DNA of 64,000 bases from Corynespora cassiicola. Taxonomy: Eukaryota; Ascomycota; Dothideomycetes; Pleosporales; Corynesporascaceae. The stretch spans positions 3,968,001-4,032,000 of the forward strand of contig JAEUWY010000001.1 of the NCBI GenBank assembly GCA_022059125.1, read 5' to 3'. Shown one piece after another: positions 9,232 to 19,347 of this stretch. Below the pieces are notes generated by a model that did not search any database, had not been told where the DNA came from, and saw nothing but the letters and a program-made list of their open reading frames with translations. Within the stretch, counting starts at the first letter, position 1. Each line of letters starts with the position of its first letter. The translations under genes and the position numbers were made by a program.

Positions 9232-11234
9232 TTGGCAACACGCCAGCTGTCAGAAGACCTGAGACAACTCAGCTCATTTCAAGTCCTCGAGCCAACAGTA
9301 AAGCAAGAATGTCTGATGTTAGAGGATGCTACTGGCTCGATGGGAGGTCAAAGCCTGATGAAAAAGCACCTGTTATTCTTCACGAGACAAAAAAGCTGGG
9401 TGAAATATGATTTCAACCGCCCTTTAGATCTGGGACTCACATTGGATTGGAATCAATCAACAATGTACAAAGCACCCGAACTTCCTTGTATCATGGAGTG
9501 GATCTGGACCTGTGCGAACCAACACCACGGACACTGCTACATCGAGCACACGGAAGGCCACTTCCGGTCGGCTTGGCTCATAGGCGTCTACTATCTTTGC
9601 CTTGTGCTTGGCTCTTTCGTACTTTGATATCTTGCGTTGAGCTGTGTCCATGGCGGCGCCGAGTCTCTACAAATAACGAATGCGAACTTGGAGCTTCTTC
9701 AGGATCCCGGTAGTCTTCTAAGTGGCAAATTGGCCCCGAGGACTGTCGCCGATGCGATAAAGCTGACAAGGCCGATTGGCCATCGTTATATATGGATTGA
9801 CCAATTATGTGTCGTATAAGACGATGAAGACACAAAGTCAATACACATCGAAAACATTCCCAAAACATTTTACAATGACTACCTTACTATAGTGGCTGCC
9901 GGGTTCAAGCCGGCAGATGAAGGCTTGCGAGGGTTACCGCTTGGCAAAGCTCCCCGTAATAGATATCTTTGGCCGCTATTTCGTCACTACGATACACGAG
10001 GGAAAGGCCTCTGGACCCAAAGGTGCTGGGCCTTCCAAGGGCTGGTTTGCTCTCAACTCACCGTCTCCTTCTACGATGACTTCGTATGGTGGGAATATCA
10101 TTGTGCCGTCTTCAACTCTCTTGATGACTGACCCGGCCAAAAATGTATGGAAAAGAGGTTTGCAAGTGTGTGGTTCCAACATACTTCGTGGCCGGACCTC
10201 CAGGAGTCCGCTCTTCTCGTTACTCCATATAATCGAAAGAAATTGACGTACCAATCTGACACTTTACTGGCATTCTCAGAAATCACTTCGATACTGTCAA
10301 ATGTTTTCAAAAGAGGCTTCGTCTATGGTCTCCCCGCTCTTTTTTTCGACGTCGCCGTTCTCTGGGTACCGTCAACCGGAAGAGGGCTGAGAAGGAATCA
10401 AGATGGGGGTCTCATGTCCCCGGGCTGGTCTTGGGTATCTTGGGAAGGTTGCCTTGAGCTCGATATGTGGTGCGGAGGCTACAACCATTGACGAAGTCGC
10501 CCTTGAAGCTTCGAGCCATAGATAGTTGGGTAAAGTCAATCTGGACTGTAATCGGTACTGTACAGTGGTACTGTTCCATGGCCAAAAAATTTAATTGTCC
10601 CATCCCAGCCAATTCTCATGAATACCGCCAAAACTATGGTGATTTCCAGTTGGAGCTACCTGAGGGGTGGTATGTAAGCAATATCGACCAAGGGCTTTCA
10701 CAAACAGATCAACCAGAAAGGGACATTAAATTAAAAGACCCTTTTACTTTTATCCATGTCGTCTAGAGGAACACTCAGTTTCTCTATCTAATCCCGATGG
10801 TTAACAGAGGTCTGCACGAAGCAATATATCTACTGTTCCCTTTCATACGCTGTACCACTTAAAGGTCTTAGTTCACGCTTGCTTTATCTCACCCAAACGA
10901 TGAAATATATGAAGTATATCACATAAGAGACCAAACTGAGGAAAGTTGTGTACTAATAGTCTCCCCAGATGTATCTCTTGCGCCGTTTGATGTGGGGGAC
11001 TGCACAGCTCTCTACGGGTTCATTGCTGTTTCTACAGGATGTTTCAAGATTTACCACTACATGGACGAGGAATGGATTAGTGAAACTCCAGAAGCAGAAA
11101 GAATGGAACTATACTACAACTTCCTATGGATTGTGTGGAGAGAAGTAATAGCATACCGACAGGCGGCTGGATTCGTGGAGCAAATTCCATGGGAAAATGC
11201 CGAAAAGGAGAATTTGGATGTGATATTAGATTGA
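9232..11234 (+). pseudogene. HET-domain (heterokaryon incompatibility-type) pseudogene
   Basis: HET proteins act in self/non-self recognition and trigger cell death on fusion of unlike strains. Here the family pattern is legible but broken. In one frame from 9232 I read the HET core DAIKLTRPIGHRYIWIDQLCV, then a stop exactly where the family has the Q of LC-V-Q-DD. After it come HIENIPKTFYNDYLTIVAAG, GLWTQRCWAFQG (family: RGWTxQE), and the C-terminal region YNRKKLTYQSDTLLAFSEI, FVYGLPALFFDVAVLWVP and SPGWSWVSWEG. In-frame stops lie at 9625 (TGA), 9817 (TAA), 10129 (TGA) and 10489. After about 10490 similarity resumes in another frame, and the typical tail (YYNFLWIVWREVIAYRQAAG) is at about 11100-11190. 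The stops are compatible with C-to-T changes (CAA to TAA, CGA to TGA), as in RIP, so I infer RIP-driven decay. Confidence 0.88.
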
Positions 11235-11536
11235 TATTGATCTTACGGTCATGTTTTGGTGGCAATAATGATTGCTTCTGGTGAAAGCAAACCTTCGTCC
11301 CGCCAGTTTTTCTACGGCGTAAATGAGCCTCGTGCCGCACACCGGCCCTTGCATCTCACAAGGCACCCACACACCAAAGAGAGTAGAACCTCAACACCAA
11401 CAAATCTCACCATCAAGTCATTGACATTTCCACCACTAAAATGCAGCAAGCCATCGCTTATATGGCATCATCTAGCACTGTGGTCTAAAGCCTGACCTTG
11501 CAAACATCTCTCGAACAGCTGCGAACAACCACCGGC

Positions 11537-12037
11537 ATGCCTTATCTCGTCCGCCCTCCGCCTCGCATCTCTTCCTCTACGTACGTTCTCGACGAAACCC
11601 ACAGCGGCTATCTCAAGTTCCTCGGTCGCTGGGGCTGGGAGCTGCAGGAATGCACCGATTGCGAGGCAGAGAGCCACATGACGCAAAACAAAGGACAGGC
11701 CAATGGCAAAGACCACTGGCAGACGCTTTGGCGCGATGAAGCAATTCGCCGATATAATGAGCCTGGACTGCGTAAGATGCAGCTCGAGAAGACCCTCCAG
11801 GACAAGCGCATGGGCGAGGCGGGAGCTTCGCAGGTTGATGCACAGACAGGAGACGGCGATGATGAGAGCGAGGATGGGCGCAAAGGCTTCCTTTTCAGGG
11901 TGAAGAGTAGTTTTGGGGTTAGAAGTGGGAAGGAGAAGGATAGCGGGAAGGGCAAAGGCAAGGCTGAGAATACTTGGGTCGAGGACAGAATCAATCACCT
12001 CGCGGACTTGCAGAAGACGTGGAAGGATATGCCTTGA
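11537..12037 (+). CDS. Conserved-looking hypothetical protein, 166 aa, with disputed N-terminus
   Basis: From the ATG at 11537 the frame runs 166 codons (MPYLVRPPPRISSSTYVLDE...). No domain is recognised. The first half is ordered-looking (LKFLGRWGWELQECTDCEAE, then WQTLWRDEAIRRYNEPGL); the second half is charged and Gly/Lys-rich. The same frame is open upstream to 11489 and begins at an ATG in good context at 11441, but an in-frame TAA at 11486 separates them. The upstream peptide (MQQAIAYMASSSTVV) looks like a genuine N-terminus. A 36-nt interval (11483-11518, ending CGAACAG) could restore the frame as an intron, but that is shorter than usual fungal introns. The gene may therefore start late, use a mini-intron, or be freshly inactivated. 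Confidence 0.5.
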   Translation: MPYLVRPPPRISSSTYVLDETHSGYLKFLGRWGWELQECTDCEAESHMTQNKGQANGKDHWQTLWRDEAIRRYNEPGLRKMQLEKTLQDKRMGEAGASQVDAQTGDGDDESEDGRKGFLFRVKSSFGVRSGKEKDSGKGKGKAENTWVEDRINHLADLQKTWKDMP

Positions 12038-12999
12038 AATTATTTTCTTCTTGATAGTTCTGTAAGATGTCTGGAAACTCCCTAATATTATCGACATTAG
12101 GCTGGAACCTAGTATACCAATTGAATTTTGATGATTTTCACGACCTGAAATGATTTGTCCAGGTCAGTGAATATCCTCGCGGATTTGTGTGATTAAAATT
12201 GCTGTAAAGACTATTACTATAGTGTGCGAAGTGACAAATACTGTCGAATTATGCCATGCATGGTATAGCAGAATTAATTGCAAAGATTGAAGTATTGGTT
12301 CGCAGCCTGAGTGTCCAGAATTCCACGGTTTTCACTGCGTAATCGTAGTCATAACAAGTACTACGAGAAAGTACATGGTTGTTATGCCGTTCATCTCGTT
12401 TACGCTCGCATACTTGGTTAGCTTGTTTCTCAATATGGTAACGATCATGCTTCAGGTGGCGCGTTTACTCAGCAGATTTTACGACAAAAGCCGCTCTAGA
12501 AAACAGTCTTTGGAGCGGCTGCATGATTGCATGGGGAGGAGGATAGGGATCTTCAAGCTGTCATAGCTGATCTTATGTGAATGCGACACCCTAATCATGA
12601 CTTTAATCAAAATCACAACTCTGCGTCCTCTGGTCAGATCAGTTGTATTAGAGACGTCTATGTATTCCTTTGATTGGCGTGCTGAATAAGAATTACGCCG
12701 GCTACCCGCTTCAGCTGCTACCCCGCTCTCTTAGAAGATTTAGGCCTTCACTGGACATGGAATTCCTGCATAATTAATCTCACGGGGAGCGACTGAACAC
12801 CCTGCAAAGTAATATAGCCTGCCAATGACATTGGTAGCCTTACGCTAAATGCTGACTTCCAGTAAGTGACGCCCACGGCTGAGGCACCATGAATGCAGCC
12901 AAGAAATGACACCACATGCCTTATCTATAAGCGATACCCTCAGCTTCATCTACAACATGTATATGATAGGCAGTCGCATGTGAGAAATTTTGTCGAACA
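12038..12999. other. AT-rich intergenic, about 960 bp
   Basis: This is the upstream region of the P450 gene. A 63-codon ORF at 12375 has a hydrophobic start but no support. A TATA-like element near 12924 is listed separately. No repeats are recognised. Confidence 0.5.
12924..12931 (+). promoter_or_regulatory. TATA-like element of the P450 gene
   Basis: TCTATAAG lies about 75 bp before the P450 start codon at 13000. The distance to the ATG is plausible for a core promoter, but no transcription start is known. Confidence 0.3.
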
Positions 13000-14880
13000 A
13001 TGGCCTCTTTCCAAAATCCTGTTTCGAGCATTGCTCAAGGAGAAGTCTCCCCCCTTGTTGTCACGGGATCTCTTCTTGGCATTCTTGTTCACGTTTCTCT
13101 GGTGAAAATTGAATTGGAGCAATTCATGTACAGTTTCATTGCATCATACGCCATCTCATTCGTCTTTTTTGTCTATCTCTTCACGAATTCTGGCGGCCTA
13201 AGCATCTTGAATGCTCTGACAAGCTCACTAATCCTCTTCACCTGTTTCAACGCTAGCATATTTACTAGTATTGTTGTGTATCGCGCATTTCTACACCGAT
13301 GCCGTACATTCCCTGGTCCTTTTCCCGCAAGGCTCTCAAAATTTTACGCCGCTTATCTCTTTGGACGGGATTTCAGATACTACCAAGACCTGGCTAGAAT
13401 GCACGAGCAATATGGCGATTATGTGCGCACAGGTAATGTTGGCGCTCGATAGCGGAAAAACTCCAAGCACTGATCAAAAATAGGACCTCGCGAAATCAGC
13501 ATCATGGACAAAGCGGCAGTACCCCTCCTATACGGGCCCGAGTCTGAATGCACAAAATCGACGTGGTACACCCAGCAGAAAGCCGATTCCGCACAAACAT
13601 CCATAAACCAGACTAGAGACAAGAATATGTATCGCCGGCGTCGGCGCGTGTGGGATCGTGGCCTCTCAGTAAAAGCGCTGGGGCTATATCAGCCCCGCAT
13701 CAAGGCTCTGGCTGACCTGCTTGTCGAAAAAATGCACGAACGGGTAGGCACCCCCATAGATGCGACTACATGGGGGAAGCTTTTCAGCTTCGACGTAATG
13801 GGCCAGGTGGGATTCAGTGCAGATTTCGGCAACATGGTAAACGGGGAGAAGAACCACGCGCTTGCGGCTATTGGAGAGCATTTTGATGTTCTGGGCATCT
13901 TACAGGAGGTACCGTGGTTGATGAATATTCTCAGCAATATCCCTGGGGCTCAAAATGCTATCAAAGCTTTTATTGAGATGACAGGTGGTGCCATGAATGA
14001 GAAGTTAAAAGTAAGTGCGATCCCTTAGGGAGTTTGACCCCACTCACAAGTCCACCTGGCAAGTCAATCCTAGCATGATGTATGCTAATATTCAATCAGG
14101 ATGCGGAGTCTTTGAAAGACCCTAAAGATATTGCCTCTTGGATTGCGAAATCCATAGCCGACAAAGACGTCGGCGCACCCCCTACGATGCAAGCTTTCGC
14201 AGATGACGGAAGGACGCTCTTCATTGCTGGAAGGTATTTTCTCACTCACGTTTAATTACTCCTGTATTTTTCTAAGCCGTAAAAGCGATACTACTGCCAC
14301 CGTCTTTAGCAACGCGATTTATTATCTTGCCAAAGACCGCGCCCGCCAACGTAAACTCCAAGCCATCCTGGACGCCACATTTCCAGAGGGCTACTCTACC
14401 TGGGACTGGGAGAAAGTCAAAGAAATCACCTACATAGATGACATCGTCAACGAAACCCTGCGCATGAAGCCTCCAGTCATGCACGGCGGGCCCCGAGAAA
14501 CACCAGCCCATGGCCTAAGAATAGGCGAAGTTTACATACCGGGATATGTCAACGTTGTAATCCCATACATGCTAATTCAACTGGATCCTCGATACTATTC
14601 TCAGCCTCTCGAGTGGATTCCAGAGCGTTATGGTGAGAAAAAGGAGGAAATGGGCACGGACGGACAGCCCTTTCTTTCCTTCGGCTTGGGGATGCACACT
14701 TGCCCGGGGAGGAATCTCGGATTCATGAACCTGAGAACAAGCCTTTCAGCCTTGTTTCTCAACTTTGACGTTGAATTTGCAGAGGGCGAGACTGGAGAGA
14801 AGTTTGATGATGTGGTCGACAAGTTCCTCATGGATCCCAACCCATTGATGGTGAAGTTTGTGTCGCGAAACAAAAAATAG
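13000..14880 (+). CDS. Cytochrome P450 monooxygenase (benzoate 4-monooxygenase-like group)
   Basis: A microsomal haem-thiolate monooxygenase with unknown substrate. Exons 13000-13432, 13484-14010, 14100-14233 and 14286-14880 give 562 residues in frame. The N-terminus has unusually much hydrophobic sequence (about residues 20-100, probably three membrane segments) before the proline hinge FPGPFPARLSKF. The I-helix FIAGSDTTA is assembled across intron 3. ExxR is ETLR in NETLRMKPPV, the PERF region is WIPERYGEK, and the haem loop is FGLGMHTCPGRNLG, where the usual arginine two before the cysteine is histidine. It ends within a normal C-terminal strand. The neighbours (unknown ORF, secreted hydrolase) do not define a pathway, and there is no P450 reductase beside it. 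The group assignment rests on motif style (GPREISI near the start of exon 2) and is tentative. Confidence 0.92.
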
Positions 14881-15156
14881 GAGCACCAAGTAGGGAAGAT
14901 TGATATCCTCTGGGTATTCCTGGATTAGCAGATCTTCTGTCATTCAGTTCTTTTTGCATTCCTTTATGGCCTGTGGCGCATCCGCTAGTACTCGTTTCAT
15001 GAATAGTTCCCATATACGTTACGTTTTGACGAGGTGGACGTTGAAGAGTTCTATGGAATTGAATTATACCGTTCTTCCCCGATATTGCGTATCGAAATCC
15101 TACCTATATTTCTGGAAGAAAATACCTCCGGGAGAAATATGATGCCGTGGCGGTCT

Positions 15157-17238
15157 TTAGATAACGCGAACACTGACTCTACCCAGATTCATGACCCGCG
15201 CATACTGAGTCTCTGCGTTCCCTTCCCTCTGCACTGTCACCCTCACTACAGCGATATAGTCGCCTGGCTCCTGATACGTATGCCTCTTTTGCATCTTCAG
15301 CGTTTCTCCAGCCTGTCCAATCTCTCCTTTCGCAAAATCACCCGAGCTATAAAAATTCCATTCCACATCCATAATCGGACCCGCTCCCGGAGGCGACTCG
15401 GCCAGAACTTCAAATACTACCTCATCCCCCGCCCGAAAAACATTATCATCCCCTTCAACCATCCCATCTCCCACAACCCGAAGGCGGACAGTGGGCTGCA
15501 CACCCCCCCTCTCCCCAGCCTCCTCGGCCACCTCAACCCCATTCCTCTCCGTGACCCTATACTTGGTCGAAGTAGGCGGCTCCACCCCTCTCTCGACCCA
15601 CGCACTCAAATCCCGCAACGCCTGCTGACACACTAGCCTATAATCTACGACCAGCATCTCCCTCTCCCCCGTAAAGTTGATCTCATGGTCCGCATTCTCC
15701 TGATACCAGATACGATACGAGTCCTCGAACCCCGCCTCGCCAAGTGAGCTGCGTACCTGCTCTGCATACCAGTGCGCCCACCAGGGGAACGCGTCGAAGT
15801 CGAGGAGGTTCTGCAGGACGATCATCTTGCCGTTGATCTTTCCCGAGTGCTCTGCCCCGCCGGCGGAGTTCTTGCCGAAGGTCTGCGCCACGTTGATGGG
15901 GCGGACGGGATAGATGGATGATCCGTTTGCGGTGCGGAGGTGGTTGTAGCCGATGTAGTTGCGGTCTGTGGCCGGGATGGGGACCTGGTAGCGGTACCAT
16001 GCATGCAGCGCGACCCAGTCGCGGGTGGATACGTGGACCGTGATACCGGGAGAAAGGAGGGGGTAAAGCGAGGCGTCGTTATCGGCCGCTTCGGCTACGT
16101 CGAAGGTGACGAGGGAGCTTTGTTGGTTGTACTGGCCGATGAGGTATCCGAGGGCTGTTCCGTTGGCGGAAAGGAGGGTAAATTGGTAGCCGAAGTCGTC
16201 GTATTTTAGGGGATTTGGGGTGGACGGGTTTTCGAGGAGGACGCGCGTGGGGACGCCCTCTGCGTTGCGCTCGATATTTGTGACGGTCGCGTTGAATTCG
16301 ATGACGGCGTTTCGCATCAGGTCTCCCAGTGGGCTCTGTTCGGCGCCTAGGTAGCCTTCTTTTGTCCAAAAGTCGGTTGCGTATGAGGGATCGATAGATA
16401 AGAAGGGGCCTCGGATTGCTGATAGCAATATGCCGTTCACGGCATGATAGAAGTCCTCCAATGTTCTCAGGGGAAATCCAAGTAGTTCAATCTCTCGTAG
16501 AGTATCCTGCTGATCTTCATTGAGAAGTTGGTATGGGTTACCGCTTCCTCCAGGCTTGAAAACATCTTGTATCTCTGAACTCTTGTTCTGCATTACGAGG
16601 CCCAGCATTGGTCGCATCGCCTGAGAACCACCGACGGAGATGGGAATGGCTTGGACCATAGCAACAGCACCATGCCAAATGTCAGCGGTATTCTCCATGG
16701 CGCCAATGGTTTGAAGAGAACCACCACTAGCGCCATAGATGTAACCGTAAATTGGATCATCAGTTCCATAGTATTGTCTTGCCACAGTCCTAGAAAATTT
16801 TGCAGCCGCAGCTTCAGTACGATAGCCTTGTGCTCCAGTGACCTGAACGGTGTACGCGCGACTATCAAGACCAAAGCCTATAGTTACATTTGAGGCAACC
16901 TCCGAATAGAGCGGGTATACATATTGGTAGAAGCGACCGTCCCAGGCATCTTTAAATGGCAAGTAGATATTGAAACGAGTTGTTGTATTCTCGAAATAGC
17001 CTCCTACTCTCAAATGTTGGCTTGGAAAGGTCTCGTTTGACTGGCTGTCAATTATTGGATTGCTATAGGTGGGATCGATACAATCAGGAGTGATAAAGAG
17101 CCCATCTTGGGATCTGCCTAGGGATTCGCAGATCGACGAGGAATTATTCAACGCATAGGTGAGGGGGTTAAGGTGCATTGAGGCGAGTAGAATGATCCAT
17201 CGTGGATGCAAAGTGATTTTCAGGGTAGATTTTACCAT
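15157..17238 (-). CDS. Secreted alpha/beta-hydrolase-like protein with C-terminal PKD-like domain
   Basis: Intronless, 693 residues from the ATG at 17238. The frame extends a little upstream but without an ATG. The first 30 residues form a signal peptide (core WIILLASMHLNPLTYA). Many N-x-S/T sites (NNSSS, NETF, NTTTR, NVTIG, NATVTN) support passage through the secretory pathway. The sequence around YGYIYGASGGSLQTIGAMEN has a GxSxG nucleophile elbow typical of alpha/beta-hydrolases, and NADHEINF near residue 520 could supply the histidine. The last 110 residues read as a PKD-type beta domain (AGDEVVFEVLA... HTYQEPGDYIAVVRVTV). I recall similar fungal proteins annotated only as 'Tat pathway signal sequence domain' proteins; substrate and reaction are unknown. 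A distant relation to tannase/feruloyl esterases is possible but not shown. Confidence 0.75.
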   Translation of the reverse strand: MVKSTLKITLHPRWIILLASMHLNPLTYALNNSSSICESLGRSQDGLFITPDCIDPTYSNPIIDSQSNETFPSQHLRVGGYFENTTTRFNIYLPFKDAWDGRFYQYVYPLYSEVASNVTIGFGLDSRAYTVQVTGAQGYRTEAAAAKFSRTVARQYYGTDDPIYGYIYGASGGSLQTIGAMENTADIWHGAVAMVQAIPISVGGSQAMRPMLGLVMQNKSSEIQDVFKPGGSGNPYQLLNEDQQDTLREIELLGFPLRTLEDFYHAVNGILLSAIRGPFLSIDPSYATDFWTKEGYLGAEQSPLGDLMRNAVIEFNATVTNIERNAEGVPTRVLLENPSTPNPLKYDDFGYQFTLLSANGTALGYLIGQYNQQSSLVTFDVAEAADNDASLYPLLSPGITVHVSTRDWVALHAWYRYQVPIPATDRNYIGYNHLRTANGSSIYPVRPINVAQTFGKNSAGGAEHSGKINGKMIVLQNLLDFDAFPWWAHWYAEQVRSSLGEAGFEDSYRIWYQENADHEINFTGEREMLVVDYRLVCQQALRDLSAWVERGVEPPTSTKYRVTERNGVEVAEEAGERGGVQPTVRLRVVGDGMVEGDDNVFRAGDEVVFEVLAESPPGAGPIMDVEWNFYSSGDFAKGEIGQAGETLKMQKRHTYQEPGDYIAVVRVTVQREGNAETQYARVMNLGRVSVRVI

Positions 17239-19347
17239 CGCGGGGTTAAAAGAAGCGACTGAGTTATTGGAATTCTCATCAAGCAAAGACAAAAAAAAGA
17301 GCAGCTACAGCATCAGGAATACTTCAAGAGGTTATCAATACATGTTCCTGGAGGTTGGCTAGGATACATGTCAGAAGCCCGTTGAAATTTTCTGCCGAGC
17401 AAAGTCTCCCGCTCCGCCGAGCATTTTATCAGGCATCAAATCCGTCGATACCTTGGTGCCCATAGTGTATTTAAGACCAAAAGTTCCCTTGTGAAGCTAA
17501 TGCGATGCCTTTTATCACCTTAAAAATCAATATAAAGGCATAGTCACGAGTTCACTAGGCTTCCATATCATAGGTTCGGTTGGAATACGCGTATTTGCAA
17601 GAGAGTCACGGCTTGGCTTCATGATTGCCAAGACGGATATTTGATGACCAATATCCCTTTCAAGGAAAATGAGTTCCGTTCAGTACAAGCATTCGGGCCA
17701 TGTTGGAGGAGCTTCCAGAGTGGTATGTTGTCGGTTTATACGCCAAGATATCAGGGCAATACCTTCCCAGATTAGCGAATATGATGCGATGCGACAACAA
17801 CGACGGAGTATGCCGGGGAGTCCTGCCATTTTTGGCATCGCATTTGACTTTCTTGCATGAACCCTTGTAACAAAGAGAGGGCAGCCTTCAGATTAGACTT
17901 GGAGATTGCGCTCTTCCATTGAGGGATTCTTATTGGTGGATTTGAATACGCCATGACAGGTCAACGGTGTAGCGTTGCGACCTCAATGGCGATCGAGATT
18001 GATGACAATTGGCGGGTCTGTGGAAATGCGATGACTCGCCCCGACATGGCGATTTCATCCGTACTTCTCAGATATGATGCATCTTGGCTGTCACAAGAAC
18101 GCCAAGTACGGATATTAGGTCCCGGGCCAATTACATTATGTGTGAGCCCCTAGACCATCACTCGGGCGGGGTGCGGTTGGTGACACCCCAAGGAGGTTAG
18201 CATCTTCGTGGGCTGGGGTATACTCGAATGCTTGGCGGCCCGTCCCGTAGGGTGAGCCGAAAAAAGATGAACCGTTGTCAACGATGTATGCAGCAGCAAT
18301 AGGCTGAAATGGGCAATGTCCTCCATAAAAAGACCAACTCGCGGCATGCTGTGCCCCCTTGCTTCATTTTTTGCTTTTGCTTTTTATCCAATCACAGTTG
18401 AACCATGGCATAGAAGCCGTAATGATGACATGGTTGAGGGACCATCCAGGACAATGGTAGCTCCGACGAATGCCACAAGCGCTCAGGTAGATCAGATAAG
18501 ACTACCATGGTAACAGGATCGCAATTTATTTCCTCGAAATGAAACCTGCATAACCCCGTTTTCGCGCTGCATGTTACACGGCTTGGGTCTCGTGGGAAGC
18601 CGAGGATTTCCATGATCGTTCAAGCATTCCCATTATCGGGAATCGGTACCGACCAACTGGCACAAATTGCGAGTCCGAGAACGAAGCGTCAAAGTACCTG
18701 TGGCTTGCAGGACGACGCGTTCGGTGGCGTCGTCAAGGGTGTGAAAGCGATGAGTAAAGCGGTTGCGATCGCAAAGTCTCAAGGTTCACTTGCAAGTGGA
18801 CTATGCGAGGAAAATGGCTCCAGTATTTCGAATCTGCGGCAAAGAACGACGTCCAGAATAGGACGACGTTAGAAAGGTCAAATGATACTGAACAGCGAAT
18901 ATAGAGGTTCAGAAATTAACGGAGGGAGCCATGCGCATGCAGATGCGGCTGGCTAATAAGCCTAGAAGGATCGGCGCAAAACATGATATGCGCCAGCTGC
19001 ATGATGCGTCAGCCGGGAGTCGATAGGTGGATGGTTCAAGCACCGAAACAAGGGCATCAGGGCCGGGCCTCCCGGGGTCGTCCCGTGGCGGCCTGCAGCG
19101 CTAACGTGTGGCACTCCAGGTTAAAACCTCGACTCATTTTTGATTGGATCGGCGTAGATAGGTAAACCATTATACATTGCCATCGACCAACAACCGTTTC
19201 TCTCTGCAAGTGCCATGCAAACTGCATGCATCCAGCTCCTCGGTTCCCGAGGTAATGTTTGTACATGGATTTATACAAGGAATGCGCCAGGCTCCACGAT
19301 GCGAGCTTCACGGGGAAGCGGCGAAGGAGCCTACGGTGCACATATGC
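17239..19347. other. Intergenic, 2.1 kb
   Basis: It contains the promoter of the leftward secreted hydrolase and the 3' flank of the leftward type I membrane protein. Only short ORFs without domains are present on both strands. No transposon ends, tRNA or repeats are recognised. Confidence 0.5.

Noticed and set aside
12375..12566. 63-codon ORF with hydrophobic start
   Set aside because: AT-rich intergenic context, no homology pattern and no upstream promoter or intron evidence.
15034..15636. 200-codon rightward ORF
   Set aside because: It is antisense to the C-terminal PKD-like part of the secreted hydrolase, has no domain, and its open frame follows from the codon composition of the real gene.
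13000..17238. Secondary-metabolite cluster around the P450
   Set aside because: No PKS, NRPS, terpene cyclase, regulator or transporter lies beside the P450 and hydrolase; two genes do not make a cluster.
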